NCBI GenBank assembly: GCA_030697165.1 | Contig: JAUYQQ010000001.1 | Location: 248,001-312,000, forward strand | Reading direction: 5' to 3' | From: Acidobacteriota bacterium | GTDB taxonomy: Bacteria; Acidobacteriota; Vicinamibacteria; Vicinamibacterales; UBA2999 | DNA length: 64,000 nucleotides | Shown: in pieces, positions 32,044 to 42,000 of the stretch | Position numbering within the stretch: position 1 is the stretch's first letter | Layout: each line of letters opens with the position of its first letter | Notes under the pieces: model-generated | The model's database searches: none | What the model saw: only the letters and a program-made list of their open reading frames with translations | Told to the model about the DNA's origin: nothing | Position numbers and translations under genes: made by a program

Positions 32044-34904
32044 CGTGGCGGCAACGGGTCGGGACCGTCACCGGGGTCCTGGTCGTCGTCCTGGCCCTCG
32101 CAAGTGGTGGCGCGGCGGCGCAGTCCGCCGTCACCGCGGACGAGCGGACGGCTTCGCCGTATCACCTGAGCCAGGGCTCCCGCAGCATGGTGGAACGGGC
32201 CGAGCGCCACGAGCGGCTGGCCCGCGTGGCCCAGGCCGGGGGCGACCACGCGCAGGCCGCGCGGCACCTCGCCAAGGCGTGCTACGCGCGTTCGGAACTG
32301 ACGATCGATGTCGGGTTGAGCGCGCCGGCCTGCCAGCAGGCACGCACGCTCGCGCGCGTCCACAAGGTGGTCGATGCCGAGGTGTCGCTGCTGGCGACCG
32401 AAGGCAACATGCGGGCCTGGAGCCTGGACATCCCAGGCGCCGTGAATCGCCTGACGGCGGCCATCGCGCGCGGCGCCGAACTCGATCCCAGCCGGCCGGA
32501 AGGTGGCCCGCTGAACGATGCGCACTTCACCTTCGGCGCCATCATGATCGAGGCGGGCCAGTATGACGCCGCGCACCGCGAGCTGACCTTCGCGCGCGAC
32601 AATTGCACCAAGTCCGGCAACCCCACGTGCCTGGCCTACGCGGAGACCTGGCTGTGCCGCCTCCATACCCAACTGGGCAATTACGGCGCGGCGCGCGCGG
32701 CGTGTCAGGCGGCACAGGCGGCGGCCGATGGCGACGTCTTCGTGCTGATGAACCTCGGCTGGATGCGGGCCGACCTCGAAGCCGCATTGGGACGCGACGA
32801 CGCCTCGCTCGCGGCGTGGCTGGCCGCGTGGCACACGGCGCAGGTCCGCGGCGGCGAGATGCTGTGGCCGACGCTGATGAACAGCATCGCCGACACGCTC
32901 GTCCGGCTCGGCCGCCTCGACGAGGCCGACGTCTGGCAGCGAAAACTCGAGCAGGCCAACGCCTCAGGTTTCTTCCCCGACAGCTACCTTCCGCAAATGG
33001 CGATGCGCCGCGGGCAGATCGCCATGGCGCGCGGCCGGCCCGACGAGGCCGCCACGGCATTCACGGCGGCCGCGGAGTCGTCCATGTACGAAGTGATGGT
33101 CGGGGCCCAGTACGGGCTGGCCGCGGCGCGCCACGCACGCCGCGACTTCGCCGGCGCCGGCGTCGCGCTGGAGCAGGCGATTACCCGCATCGAAGCCGGC
33201 CGCACCAGCATCACCGGCGCCACCTTGCGCGCCAGTTATCTGTCACTGCACGCCAAGGCGTACCGCGAGCTGATCCGCGTGCGCTGGGAAGCAGAGGGAC
33301 CGGCGGCGGCCGCGGCCGCTCTCGAAATTGCCGAAGCCGGGCGGGCCCGCGCCCTGCTCGATGCGCTGTCATCGGCACAGGTAGCCGGCGCCGCGGCGCC
33401 GACATTGAGCGCGGCGGCCGTACAAGCCACCCTCGGCCAGGACGATGTGCTCGTCGAGTACGTCTCGGCCGACAACCTGCTGCTGGCGATCACCGTGACC
33501 CGCGATCACCTCGCGATGACCGCGCTGCCGCTCGCCGGTACCGCCACCGATCTGGGTCGGCGCATCGACTTCTTCAGCGCGTTGGTGCAGGAGAGCAAGG
33601 ACGAGACCCGGCTCGGTCCCACCGCAAGCCGGCTCTACAACGACGTCCTCGCGCCGGCGCTGGCCGGCCTGCCGTCAACCGCACGCAACCTGATCATCGC
33701 CGCCGATGGTCCGCTGCATCGATTGCCCTTCGACGCGCTCGGCCATCCCGTGCCGCTGATCGAGCGGTGGAACATCGTGACGGTGCCGTCCGCCACTGTG
33801 CTCGCCAACCGCGTTCGTCGCGACCAGCACACCGGGGCCGCGCTGGTGGTCGCCGCACCGGCCACCACGGCCGCCCTCGATCCGCTGCCGGCAGCGGCGG
33901 CAGAAGCCGCGGCCATCCGCCGGCGCGTCGGCGGTGAAGTGGCTGAGCTGACTGGCACCGAGGCCACCAAGACGCACCTGGCCGCCCACGGGCTGTCCCG
34001 TTTTGCGGTCCTGCACTTCGCCAACCACGCGGTGGTGGACGAGGAGCGCCCGCTGCGGTCGGCGCTGATGCTCGCCGGCGACGACCGGTGGACGGCCGAA
34101 GAAATCTACCGGCAGAAACTCGGAGCCGACCTGGTGGTGCTGTCGGCGTGCAGCACGGCAGCGGGCGCGCCGTCACCGGGTGAAGGCGTCATGAGCCTGT
34201 CGCGAGCGTTCCTCTATGCCGGTGCCGCCGCCACGCTGGCAACCCTGTGGGACGTGCCCGACGCGCCGGGCCCGATCTTCGCCGACGTGCTGTATCGCGA
34301 GCTGGCGGCCGGCCAGCCACTCGGGGCGGCAGCGGCCAACGCCCGCCGCGAGCTGCGTCGGCGCGGCGCCCCGCCGCGGGCGTGGGCGGCCTACGTGTTG
34401 ACCGGCAGTCCAGGCGCGCAGGTGGGCATCACGGCGCGGCCGGCCCCCTGGCATTACTCCGCATCTACCGCCGGCAACCTGGCCGTGATGCTGTTACTGG
34501 CAAGCGTGGTGGTGTTCTTTACGACGCCTGGCAGGACGTGGGTCGTGACGTCCGCGGCCGGGGCTGCCGCCGCTGGCGTGGCGGTCATCCTCGTGATGCC
34601 CTGGCCGGCAGGGAGCCTGGGGTTGCAATCCGGTGGCGAAGTCGATCGTGGCGCCACCGGGGCGTCCATCGAGCCGATCGTCAGCCATGACCGGTTGGTC
34701 TGGATGCCGGTGCCGTCAGCCGACGAGCACATCGTCGAGGTGTTCGACGCCACCGGGCTGCCCATCGGCCCGGCGACGACCACGCCATCTCCCTTCGCGA
34801 TCCCGGCGACGACCGCCGACGGGTGGATTCGCGTCGAGGCCCGGCGGCAAGGCGAGTTGCTCGCACGCTCGGCCCTGGTGCGACTGGCCGGGCGTCCTCG
34901 CTGA
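32040..34904 (+). CDS. TPR-CHAT domain protease, exported/membrane-anchored
   Basis: A 954-aa protein. Residues 1-27 form a signal peptide (VGTVTGVLVVVLALASGGAAA). TPR-like helical repeats follow (about 60-440) and then a CHAT (caspase-like) domain (about 470-790) with the catalytic His in LHFANHAVV (H663) and Cys in LSACSTAAG (C704), plus GVMSLSRAFLYAGA and TLWDVPD. Two hydrophobic helices (about 812-830 and 837-857) precede a C-terminal domain (about 880-954: LVWMPVPSADEHIVEVFD, GWIRVEARRQGELLARSALV) similar to that of the anti-sigma. With a cleaved signal peptide, both the CHAT domain and the C-terminal domain would face the periplasm. Its target is unknown; the anti-sigma is an obvious candidate. 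Confidence 0.87.
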   Translation: MTWRQRVGTVTGVLVVVLALASGGAAAQSAVTADERTASPYHLSQGSRSMVERAERHERLARVAQAGGDHAQAARHLAKACYARSELTIDVGLSAPACQQARTLARVHKVVDAEVSLLATEGNMRAWSLDIPGAVNRLTAAIARGAELDPSRPEGGPLNDAHFTFGAIMIEAGQYDAAHRELTFARDNCTKSGNPTCLAYAETWLCRLHTQLGNYGAARAACQAAQAAADGDVFVLMNLGWMRADLEAALGRDDASLAAWLAAWHTAQVRGGEMLWPTLMNSIADTLVRLGRLDEADVWQRKLEQANASGFFPDSYLPQMAMRRGQIAMARGRPDEAATAFTAAAESSMYEVMVGAQYGLAAARHARRDFAGAGVALEQAITRIEAGRTSITGATLRASYLSLHAKAYRELIRVRWEAEGPAAAAAALEIAEAGRARALLDALSSAQVAGAAAPTLSAAAVQATLGQDDVLVEYVSADNLLLAITVTRDHLAMTALPLAGTATDLGRRIDFFSALVQESKDETRLGPTASRLYNDVLAPALAGLPSTARNLIIAADGPLHRLPFDALGHPVPLIERWNIVTVPSATVLANRVRRDQHTGAALVVAAPATTAALDPLPAAAAEAAAIRRRVGGEVAELTGTEATKTHLAAHGLSRFAVLHFANHAVVDEERPLRSALMLAGDDRWTAEEIYRQKLGADLVVLSACSTAAGAPSPGEGVMSLSRAFLYAGAAATLATLWDVPDAPGPIFADVLYRELAAGQPLGAAAANARRELRRRGAPPRAWAAYVLTGSPGAQVGITARPAPWHYSASTAGNLAVMLLLASVVVFFTTPGRTWVVTSAAGAAAAGVAVILVMPWPAGSLGLQSGGEVDRGATGASIEPIVSHDRLVWMPVPSADEHIVEVFDATGLPIGPATTTPSPFAIPATTADGWIRVEARRQGELLARSALVRLAGRPR

Positions 34905-34992
34905 CCGGTACTTCCTGCAGCGCCAGCGCGGCAACTGGCTGAAGTTCGATCAGCCCTCGCTCGGGGGCGCTGGCATCGACACAGCGACGGCA
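34891..34992 (+). pseudogene. Cyanophycinase fragment (relic)
   Basis: In one frame this stretch encodes GVLADRYFLQRQRGNWL followed by GGAGIDTATA, matching GVLVDQHFLQRQRGNRL...GVGIDEATA of the intact cyanophycinase at 20133-20942 with three residues deleted between. No start codon or upstream cyanophycinase sequence remains: the CHAT reading frame occupies the 5' side, with the relic's first codons overlapping the CHAT stop. It is a leftover of a former gene cut by a rearrangement. The rest of the 135-bp gap to the next gene shows nothing else. Confidence 0.75.
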
Positions 34993-35039
34993 GGAAGAGT
35001 GGCCGGTGGCGCCAGGGCGCCACCGGCTCCAGGCTCACG

Positions 35040-37805
35040 TTAGAACCGATAGATCAGCGAGAAGCGGTAGCGGCGCGGCTGCAGGAACGAGCCGCGCGCG
35101 CTGGCCTTGCCGAAGTTGTTGACCGCGGTCGTGCACGCGGCGGTGGCGGTGTTGCCACACCAGGTGACGTTGTTGCTGATGATCTTCTCCTCGTTGTTGA
35201 AGAGGTTGAAGGCCTCCGCCCGGAATCCGGCCTGGTGGCTGCCGGCGACCTTCCAGGTCAGCTCGGTCGAGAAGTCGGTGACGTTCTCCATGCCGTCAAG
35301 AACGTCGGAGCCCAACTCGTTGTAGTAGTACGTCGCGGTCGGACCGGCGTTGTTCTGCGTGCCGGGCGTCAGGACGTTGACGGTTCGCTCTTTCTGGTAG
35401 CGCCGCTTCGAAATGAAGTCGGTCAACATGCCGACCGTGACATTGACCGGCCCGAACCCGCGCACGTAGGCGGCGTTCAGCTTGAAGTTGTGCGGACGGT
35501 CGTAAATCGGCGAGCCGTACTTGTTGGCGCCGTTGTTGACTTCCGCGCACGGGATGATGCCGCCGTTCCCGACCGTGAGGTCGGCGGTGGTCCGGCATTG
35601 GGCGTCGAGGTAGTCCCCGAGGGTGGTGAAGTTGTTGGCGAAATGGTTGCCGCGGGTCTGGGAGTAGGTGTAGCTGCCCTGGGCGTTCCAGTTGTTGGCA
35701 AACCGCTTTTCGAAGGTGAGCTGAACGCCGCGATACTTGCGCTCGGCGGGTTCGTAATTGACGACCTGGCGCAGGATCGTGTTGTCGGGGTTGAAGGTGC
35801 GGACGTCGTCGATCAGGTTGTCCCACTTGCGGGTGATGAACCGCACGCCGGCACCGAGCGACTGGCCAAACTGCCGTTGGAAGCCGATGGTGCCCTCATC
35901 CATGTGATACGGCTCGAGGTCGGTGTTCGGCCGGAAGGTCGAGCCACTCAGCTGTACCCGATTCGAGAACACATACGCGCTGCCGTTCCAGACGAAGTTG
36001 TCGTAGTTGGTCTGCTGCGGCACGCTGGCGAAGGCGTCGGAGAAGCCCTGGATGATGCTGGCGTAGTAGCGTCCGTAGCTGCCGGTCACCAGCGTCTTGC
36101 CGTCGCCGGTGATGTCGTAGGTGCCCGAAACACGCGGCGTGAAGACGGCGGTATCGACCGTGTCGGAGCCGACGTCGCTGGTGCCGGTCTGCAGCTCGTA
36201 GCGCACGCCGGCTTCGAGCGAGATGCGATCGCTCAGCTCGAACTTGTCGCGCGCGAAGACCGCGTGAATCTTGCCGGTGGAGGTCGACGGGCCGGCATCG
36301 AAGTCGCGCCGCGACTGCGGCACCATGGCGCCGGTGGCCTGGACGTAGGATTCGGCGAAGTAGAGCTGCCGGTTCGGGTAGTCGAACTGGGAGCTGGACT
36401 CGAGGTTCTGGAAGTCGTACCCGACCTTGATGTTGTGCGACCGGCCGCCGGGCGACAGGAACCAGTTGCTCGCGACGTTGAACTGCTGCCGCGGGCGCTC
36501 GACGAAGCCCGAGAACGTCGCGCCGTTGTAGTACTTGCTCTCGGCGACGTTGAAGATTGGCGCGTTCGCCAGGCGGCCGCTGGCCTCGAACGTGTCGACC
36601 GTGATCAGCGAGGCATAGTTCGCGAACGCGGCCTCCATGGACCAGTTGTTGCGCACCACGCCGCTCCACTGCGCCGCCCAGTTGGAGGCGCTCTGGCTCT
36701 GTCCGGTCAGGGATTCGCGTTCGGCGGCGGCGCCCCAATAGTCGATGACGAACCCGTCGGAAGGCGACCGGTAATACTTGACCCAGGCCGTGTGTCCCTC
36801 GGCGAGCTGCACGGTGCCGCGGATATTCGAGAACTTGTCCTCGCGCACCTGCTGGAAGTCCTCGGGGATCTGGCCGACGGTCTGCCGCTGCGGCGAGGTG
36901 CTCTGGGCCAGCTCGTAGGTACCGAAGAACCACGCCCGGTCCCTCCAGATCGGCCCGCCGCCGGTGAACGAATACACCGGATTGACCTGGTCGAACTTGA
37001 CCCGTGCGAGCGACGCGCCGGTCACCTCGCTCTTGGTCGTGTTCTGCTCGTCCCACTCATCGTTCAGGAAGATGTACTTGGCCGACCCCTCGAAGCGGTT
37101 CGTGCCCGACTTGGTGACGACATTGACAATCGCGCCCTGCGCGCGGCTGTACTCAACGCCGGCCGCCGAGGTGTACACGGACACTTCCTGGATGGCTTCG
37201 AAATTCAGGTTGGTGCCAAAGGTGCCGGTGGTCGGATCGGTCGTGTCGACCGCGTCGATGATGAACAGGTTGTTGCTCGTCAGCGCTCCGAGCGCATTGA
37301 CGTTGCCGGTGCCCACCACGCCGGGGGCCGCGCCGATCAGCGACTGATAGTTGCGGCCGACCGGCAGCTTGTCGAACTCTTCGCGGCGCACCGTCGTGGT
37401 CGCCGTCGCGGTCGTCGTGTCGACGATCGGGGTGCTCCCGGTCACGACCACGGTGTCCGTCAGGGCGCCCACGGTCAGCGTCAAGGGCAGGTCGGTGTTC
37501 TTGCTGGTCTCGACGACGTTATTGGAGGCCTCGGCAGTGTTGAAACCCTGCAGGGTCGCAATCACCCGGTACTGGCCAATCGGCACCGCCGGAAACAGGT
37601 AGCGGCCGTTCCCATCAGTCACCGTCGTTCGCATGAACCCGCGGTCCTGGCTGGTGACGGTGACCGTTACGCCGGGCAGAACCGCGTTTGAGCTGTCCAT
37701 CACGGTGCCGGAGATGGTGCCGGTCTGCGCAGGCTGCGCCCAGCCGGTCAGCGGCATCAGGGCCAGCAGGCCCAACAACAACCCTACGCCTCGTAGCAAT
37801 CTCAT
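35040..37805 (-). CDS. Oar-like TonB-dependent receptor with carboxypeptidase-regulatory domain
   Basis: A 921-aa outer-membrane protein with a signal peptide (about 1-23, cleavage after GWAQ). An N-terminal carboxypeptidase-regulatory beta-sandwich follows (about 28-110: GTISGTVMDSSNAVLPGVTVTV), then a plug (about 120-230: KLPVGRNYQSLIGAAPGV and NLFIIDAVDTTDP) and a barrel ending in Phe (RRYRFSLIYRF). This is the Oar/SusC-like type greatly expanded in Acidobacteriota, thought to import large polymers or peptides with TonB energy. AGGGA lies 4 nt before ATG 37805. No SusD-like partner or hydrolase is adjacent. Confidence 0.9.
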   Translation of the reverse strand: MRLLRGVGLLLGLLALMPLTGWAQPAQTGTISGTVMDSSNAVLPGVTVTVTSQDRGFMRTTVTDGNGRYLFPAVPIGQYRVIATLQGFNTAEASNNVVETSKNTDLPLTLTVGALTDTVVVTGSTPIVDTTTATATTTVRREEFDKLPVGRNYQSLIGAAPGVVGTGNVNALGALTSNNLFIIDAVDTTDPTTGTFGTNLNFEAIQEVSVYTSAAGVEYSRAQGAIVNVVTKSGTNRFEGSAKYIFLNDEWDEQNTTKSEVTGASLARVKFDQVNPVYSFTGGGPIWRDRAWFFGTYELAQSTSPQRQTVGQIPEDFQQVREDKFSNIRGTVQLAEGHTAWVKYYRSPSDGFVIDYWGAAAERESLTGQSQSASNWAAQWSGVVRNNWSMEAAFANYASLITVDTFEASGRLANAPIFNVAESKYYNGATFSGFVERPRQQFNVASNWFLSPGGRSHNIKVGYDFQNLESSSQFDYPNRQLYFAESYVQATGAMVPQSRRDFDAGPSTSTGKIHAVFARDKFELSDRISLEAGVRYELQTGTSDVGSDTVDTAVFTPRVSGTYDITGDGKTLVTGSYGRYYASIIQGFSDAFASVPQQTNYDNFVWNGSAYVFSNRVQLSGSTFRPNTDLEPYHMDEGTIGFQRQFGQSLGAGVRFITRKWDNLIDDVRTFNPDNTILRQVVNYEPAERKYRGVQLTFEKRFANNWNAQGSYTYSQTRGNHFANNFTTLGDYLDAQCRTTADLTVGNGGIIPCAEVNNGANKYGSPIYDRPHNFKLNAAYVRGFGPVNVTVGMLTDFISKRRYQKERTVNVLTPGTQNNAGPTATYYYNELGSDVLDGMENVTDFSTELTWKVAGSHQAGFRAEAFNLFNNEEKIISNNVTWCGNTATAACTTAVNNFGKASARGSFLQPRRYRFSLIYRF

Positions 37806-37982
37806 TTCATCCCTCCAGAACAGCAGTTCAAACCTAGCCGTGGCATTTTACCTATAGACTCTCGGCTTTTGTCCCTGGATCCTGCATGGCTCAGCTGGAA
37901 GTATGGCGAAAGTGGGAAAAGGTGGGCGGATCGGTCGCCCGGTCTGGGGCTGCAACATTCGGTGATACCGTCTATTGCTGCC

Positions 37983-39065
37983 ATGACGAGCCCGAGGCCC
38001 TCCGCCGCGCGCGACAAGACCGACGACAGCCTGCGCGAAGAACGCGACAAGACTGACCTGGCAATCGCCGAGGGCCGAGACCTCGTCCAGGAGAGCGCCG
38101 ACGAGGTGTTGAAGCGCGCCCGCGAGGAAGCCGACGCGGTGCTCGAGGAGGCGAGGCGGAAAGCCGACCAGTTGCTGAAGGAAAGCGCCGGCACGGTGTC
38201 GGCGACCACGGTCGTGGCGATGGAGCGGAAGGTCGAGGACGCCACGGTGCGCGCCGATCGCGAGACCGCCGACCAGACGCTCGAGTTCGAGCGCGTCGAA
38301 ACCGCCCGGGTGCTGGCGCGGTTGCTGCCGGTCGAGCGGGAAGAGACGGATGGGCGGCTGCAAGCTGAGCGCGTGCAGTCAGACGGCGCGTTGGCCAATC
38401 GCGACGACTTCCTCGGCGTGGTCGCGCATGACCTGCGCGACCTGGTGAGCGGCATTGCGATGAGCGGCGCCGCCATTGCCCACATCTCCCGCAACACCGA
38501 GCAAGCGGCACAAATCGGCAGCGCGGTCTCCCGTATTCATCGTCTTTCGGTGCGCGCCAGCCGCCTGATTGGCGACCTCATCGACGTGGCCAGCATCGAC
38601 GCAGGACGCCTCGCGATCGTCAAGGACCCGGGCGATCTGCAGGCGCTGCTCGCCGAGGTGGCCGACGAGTTTCGCCAGTCGGCAGCCGTCAAGGGCATCG
38701 ACTTGAGTGTCGAGAACACCGGCGCCTTACCGGCCAGATTCGATCACGCGCGGATGGTCCAGGTCTTGGGAAACCTGGTCGTCAACGCCATCCGGTTCAG
38801 CCCACGCGACGGCCGGATCGTCCTGCGCGCCGAACGTGCCGGCGACGATGTGCGGTGTTCGGTGGCCGATGCCGGCCCTGGAATCCCCGCCGATCAGCTC
38901 GAGAAGGTCTTCGAACGGTTCGTGCAGGTGAATAACGACGACCGGCGCGGGTTGGGACTGGGCCTGTTCATCGCCAAGCGAATTGTCGAGGGACACTCAG
39001 GACGGATCTGGGCCGAGAGCACGCCCGGCCAGGGCACGACCGTGCTCTTTACCATTCCGATTTAG
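37983..39065 (+). CDS. Soluble histidine kinase with N-terminal coiled coil
   Basis: A 360-aa kinase without membrane helix or recognisable sensor domain. From the chosen ATG 37983 the first 140 residues are charged heptad-like helix (ARDKTDDSLREERDKTD and similar repeats), probably a coiled coil. A HisKA domain follows with phospho-acceptor His in VVAHDLRDLVSG, then an HATPase domain with NLVVNAIRFSP (N box), DAGPGIP (G1), RFVQVNN (F box) and GLGLGLFI (G2). No receiver domain is present. It converges with the hybrid kinase gene (5-bp gap) and may phosphorylate that protein's receiver domain or others. A TTG at 37869 would add 38 residues without family support. Confidence 0.85.
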   Translation: MTSPRPSAARDKTDDSLREERDKTDLAIAEGRDLVQESADEVLKRAREEADAVLEEARRKADQLLKESAGTVSATTVVAMERKVEDATVRADRETADQTLEFERVETARVLARLLPVEREETDGRLQAERVQSDGALANRDDFLGVVAHDLRDLVSGIAMSGAAIAHISRNTEQAAQIGSAVSRIHRLSVRASRLIGDLIDVASIDAGRLAIVKDPGDLQALLAEVADEFRQSAAVKGIDLSVENTGALPARFDHARMVQVLGNLVVNAIRFSPRDGRIVLRAERAGDDVRCSVADAGPGIPADQLEKVFERFVQVNNDDRRGLGLGLFIAKRIVEGHSGRIWAESTPGQGTTVLFTIPI

Positions 39066-39070
39066 TTGGC

Positions 39071-42000
39071 CTAAGCGAGCAACTTCTCCAGGACTTCAGG
39101 CCTCGGCGGTTTGACCAGATGATGGTCGAAACCCGCCTCCGCGGTACGGCGGCGGTCCTCCTGCTGGCCCCAGCCGGTCAACGCCGCCAGCACCACAGTC
39201 CCCAGGCCCGGCGTCTGGCGAATGCGGCGGGCGACCTCGTAGCCGTCCATCCCCGGCATCCCAATATCCAGTAACACCACGTCCGGTGTGTAGGTCTTGA
39301 TCATCTCCAGCGCGGCCAGGCCGCTGTAGGTCACACGGACCTCATGGCGTTGCAGCTGCAGCAGCATGGCGAGGCTGTTTGCGGCGTCTCGATTGTCATC
39401 GACGATCAGGAGCCGCTTGCCGGAAGGCGGCGCAACGTGATCTGCCTGCGCCGCTGTGGCCGAGCCATGATCCTGCTCCACCGTCTGCTCCGCGAGCGGG
39501 AGTCGTACCACGAACTCGGACCCCTGGCCCAGTCCCTCGCTACGGGCCTCGACGGTCCCGTTATGCATCTCGACAAGGTTCATCACAAGCGTCAACCCGA
39601 TGCCCAGCCCGCCTTGCGTCTTGGTGGAGCCGTGGTCCGCCTGCTCGAACAACTCGAAAACGCGGGGCAACATTTCTTTGCCGATGCCGATTCCGTTGTC
39701 CCGCACCCGCAGCACCACCATGCCGCCGGCCCGCTCCCCCGTCAGCCAGATCTGACCGTTCGGCTCCGTGTACTTGGCCGCGTTGGTCAGCAGGTTGCCG
39801 ACGACCTGGGCGAGCCGTATTGGGTCGCCGTCGAGCACCAGCGATTCGGCGGAGATGCGAACCTGCAACCGGTGTCCCTGGGCGTCAACGAGCGGCTGCA
39901 CCGTCTCGATCGCACTGGCCACGATGGTGGCGAGTTCGACCCGCTCCTTACGGAGTTCAACCTTGCCCCGCATCACACGCGACATGTCCAGCAAGTCGTC
40001 GACCAGTCGAACGAGATGCTGCACCTGCCGCTCCATGATCTCGCGTGAGCGCTCAGCGGTTTGCGCATCGACCCGCGGCATCTTGAGGATCTCCAGCGCA
40101 TTGCGGACGGGAGCCAGCGGGTTGCGCAGTTCGTGAGCCAGCGTCGCCAGGAACTCGTCCTTGCGCCGATCGGCTTCGCGCAACGCCTGGTATAGCTTCG
40201 TGTTCTCAATGGCAACGGCCGCCCGAAGCGCCAAGTCCATCGCCAAGGCAAGGTCAGTCTCGGTGTAATGCCGGCCGGATTCGGCGGTCGCGAAGGTCAG
40301 CAGGCCGAGCGTCCGGCCGGAAATGACCAGCGGCACGCAGATGTAGGACTTCAGCCCGAGCGAACGGATCAGGGCAAGGTGGCGCTTGTCCTGCGCCGCC
40401 TGCGCCAGCATTTCGTCAGGAATCTCGCTGATCATTTGCGGCTTGCCGGTGCGAAGAACGGCGTAGCCCCCAGTCGGCGACTGGGGATCTGGCGGGTATT
40501 CCCGCATCAACTCACGCACCAGGGCGACTTTGTCGGCGTCCTGGTGGGCGACGGCCAGCCGCCGCAGACTGCCGTCGTCGTCCGCCAGGTCCACGGCGGA
40601 CCAGTCGGCAAAACGGGGGACAGCCAGATTCGCAACTTTCTGCAACGTGCTTTCGTAATCGACGACGGCCGCCAACTCGGCGCTGGCTTCGGCCAGGAAA
40701 CGGGAATTCTCCTCGGCCCGCTTTTGCTCGCTAATGTCGGTATTCGTCCCGAACCAATACAGGATGCGCCCGCGCTCGTCGCGCAGCGGGTTGACGCGTG
40801 TCAGGAACGGTCGAAACTGCCTGTCCCCACCTTTGATGGGGAACACCATGTCAAACGGCTCGCCGCTGACGATGGATCCCTGCCACCGGTCCAGCACTTT
40901 TGGCAGGGTCGCCGGGTCATGAACCGATTGCCAACCCCAACCTTCCATCTCCTCCGGCGTCGTCCCGGTGTACTCGTACCAGCGGCGGTTGTACCAGAAG
41001 ATGTGTCCGTCCGGCCTGGCCATCCATGCCAGTTGCGGGATCGTATCGGCAAGCAGGCGAAGTTTCTCCTCGCTTTCCCGAAGCGCCGCCTCGGCGCACT
41101 GCCGCTCGACCTCGGCTCGTTTGCGATCGGTAATGTCCATGGCTACGGCCACCACATACATCGGGCGACCGTCGCCGTTGCTGATCAGGGAGACGCTATT
41201 ACTCACCCAGACGTGCGACTCGTCCGGGCGAACGTACCGCTTCTCGATGACGAAGGGCGGGCCGCCGTTTACCATTGCCTGGAACAAGGGCAGGTTGCCG
41301 GGTAGATCGTCGGGGTGGGTGATGTCCTGCATCCGCAGGCCAGCCAACTCCTCGGCGGGGCGGCCGACCATCTGGCAGTAGCGCTGGTTGACCAGCACAA
41401 ACCGGCCGGTGATGTCAGTTTGGGCGATCCCGGCGACGGTCTGGCCGAAAATGCTGCGGAAGCGTTCTTCGCTGTCCCGCAACTGTTCCTCGGCAGTCTT
41501 CCGCTCGATGAACTGGCCCAGGCTTCCTGCCACCGTCCCCATCATCTCGAGCAGGTCGGCCTCGGGCTCCCGAATGCGCCGGGTGAAGAACTCGATGACG
41601 CCGCTCACGCGGTCGCCGATCACGACCGGGCAGGCGAAGGCGCTGTGGAGGTCGAACTGGGCGGCGGAAGCGGCCCTGGGAAAGTCTGCGTCTCGCACCA
41701 CGTCGAGCAACCAGCGCGGTTTGCCGGTGGCCCAGACATGTCCCGGTAGCCCTTCACCCTTCTCAAACACGCGGCCGAAACTCGCCACCTCGAATTCGCT
41801 CACCGGCAGGTCGGGCCGGTGCCAGCTTTTTCTGCAGACGAGTGCGGTTTGAGCGCCGTCGACTTTCCAGAAGAAGCCCACGTCCCAGCCGAGATTCGCG
41901 CAGACCGCCTGCAGCACGCCGATGGCGCCCTCGTCCACCGTGGACGCGTTGCTCAAGGCCTGCGTAACGGCCACTCGGATGTTGCGATGCTGCTCGCTAC

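Noticed and set aside
35235-37691. Long plus-strand open frame opposite the Oar-like receptor
   Set aside because: Shadow of the receptor reading frame, which has clear domain motifs on the minus strand.
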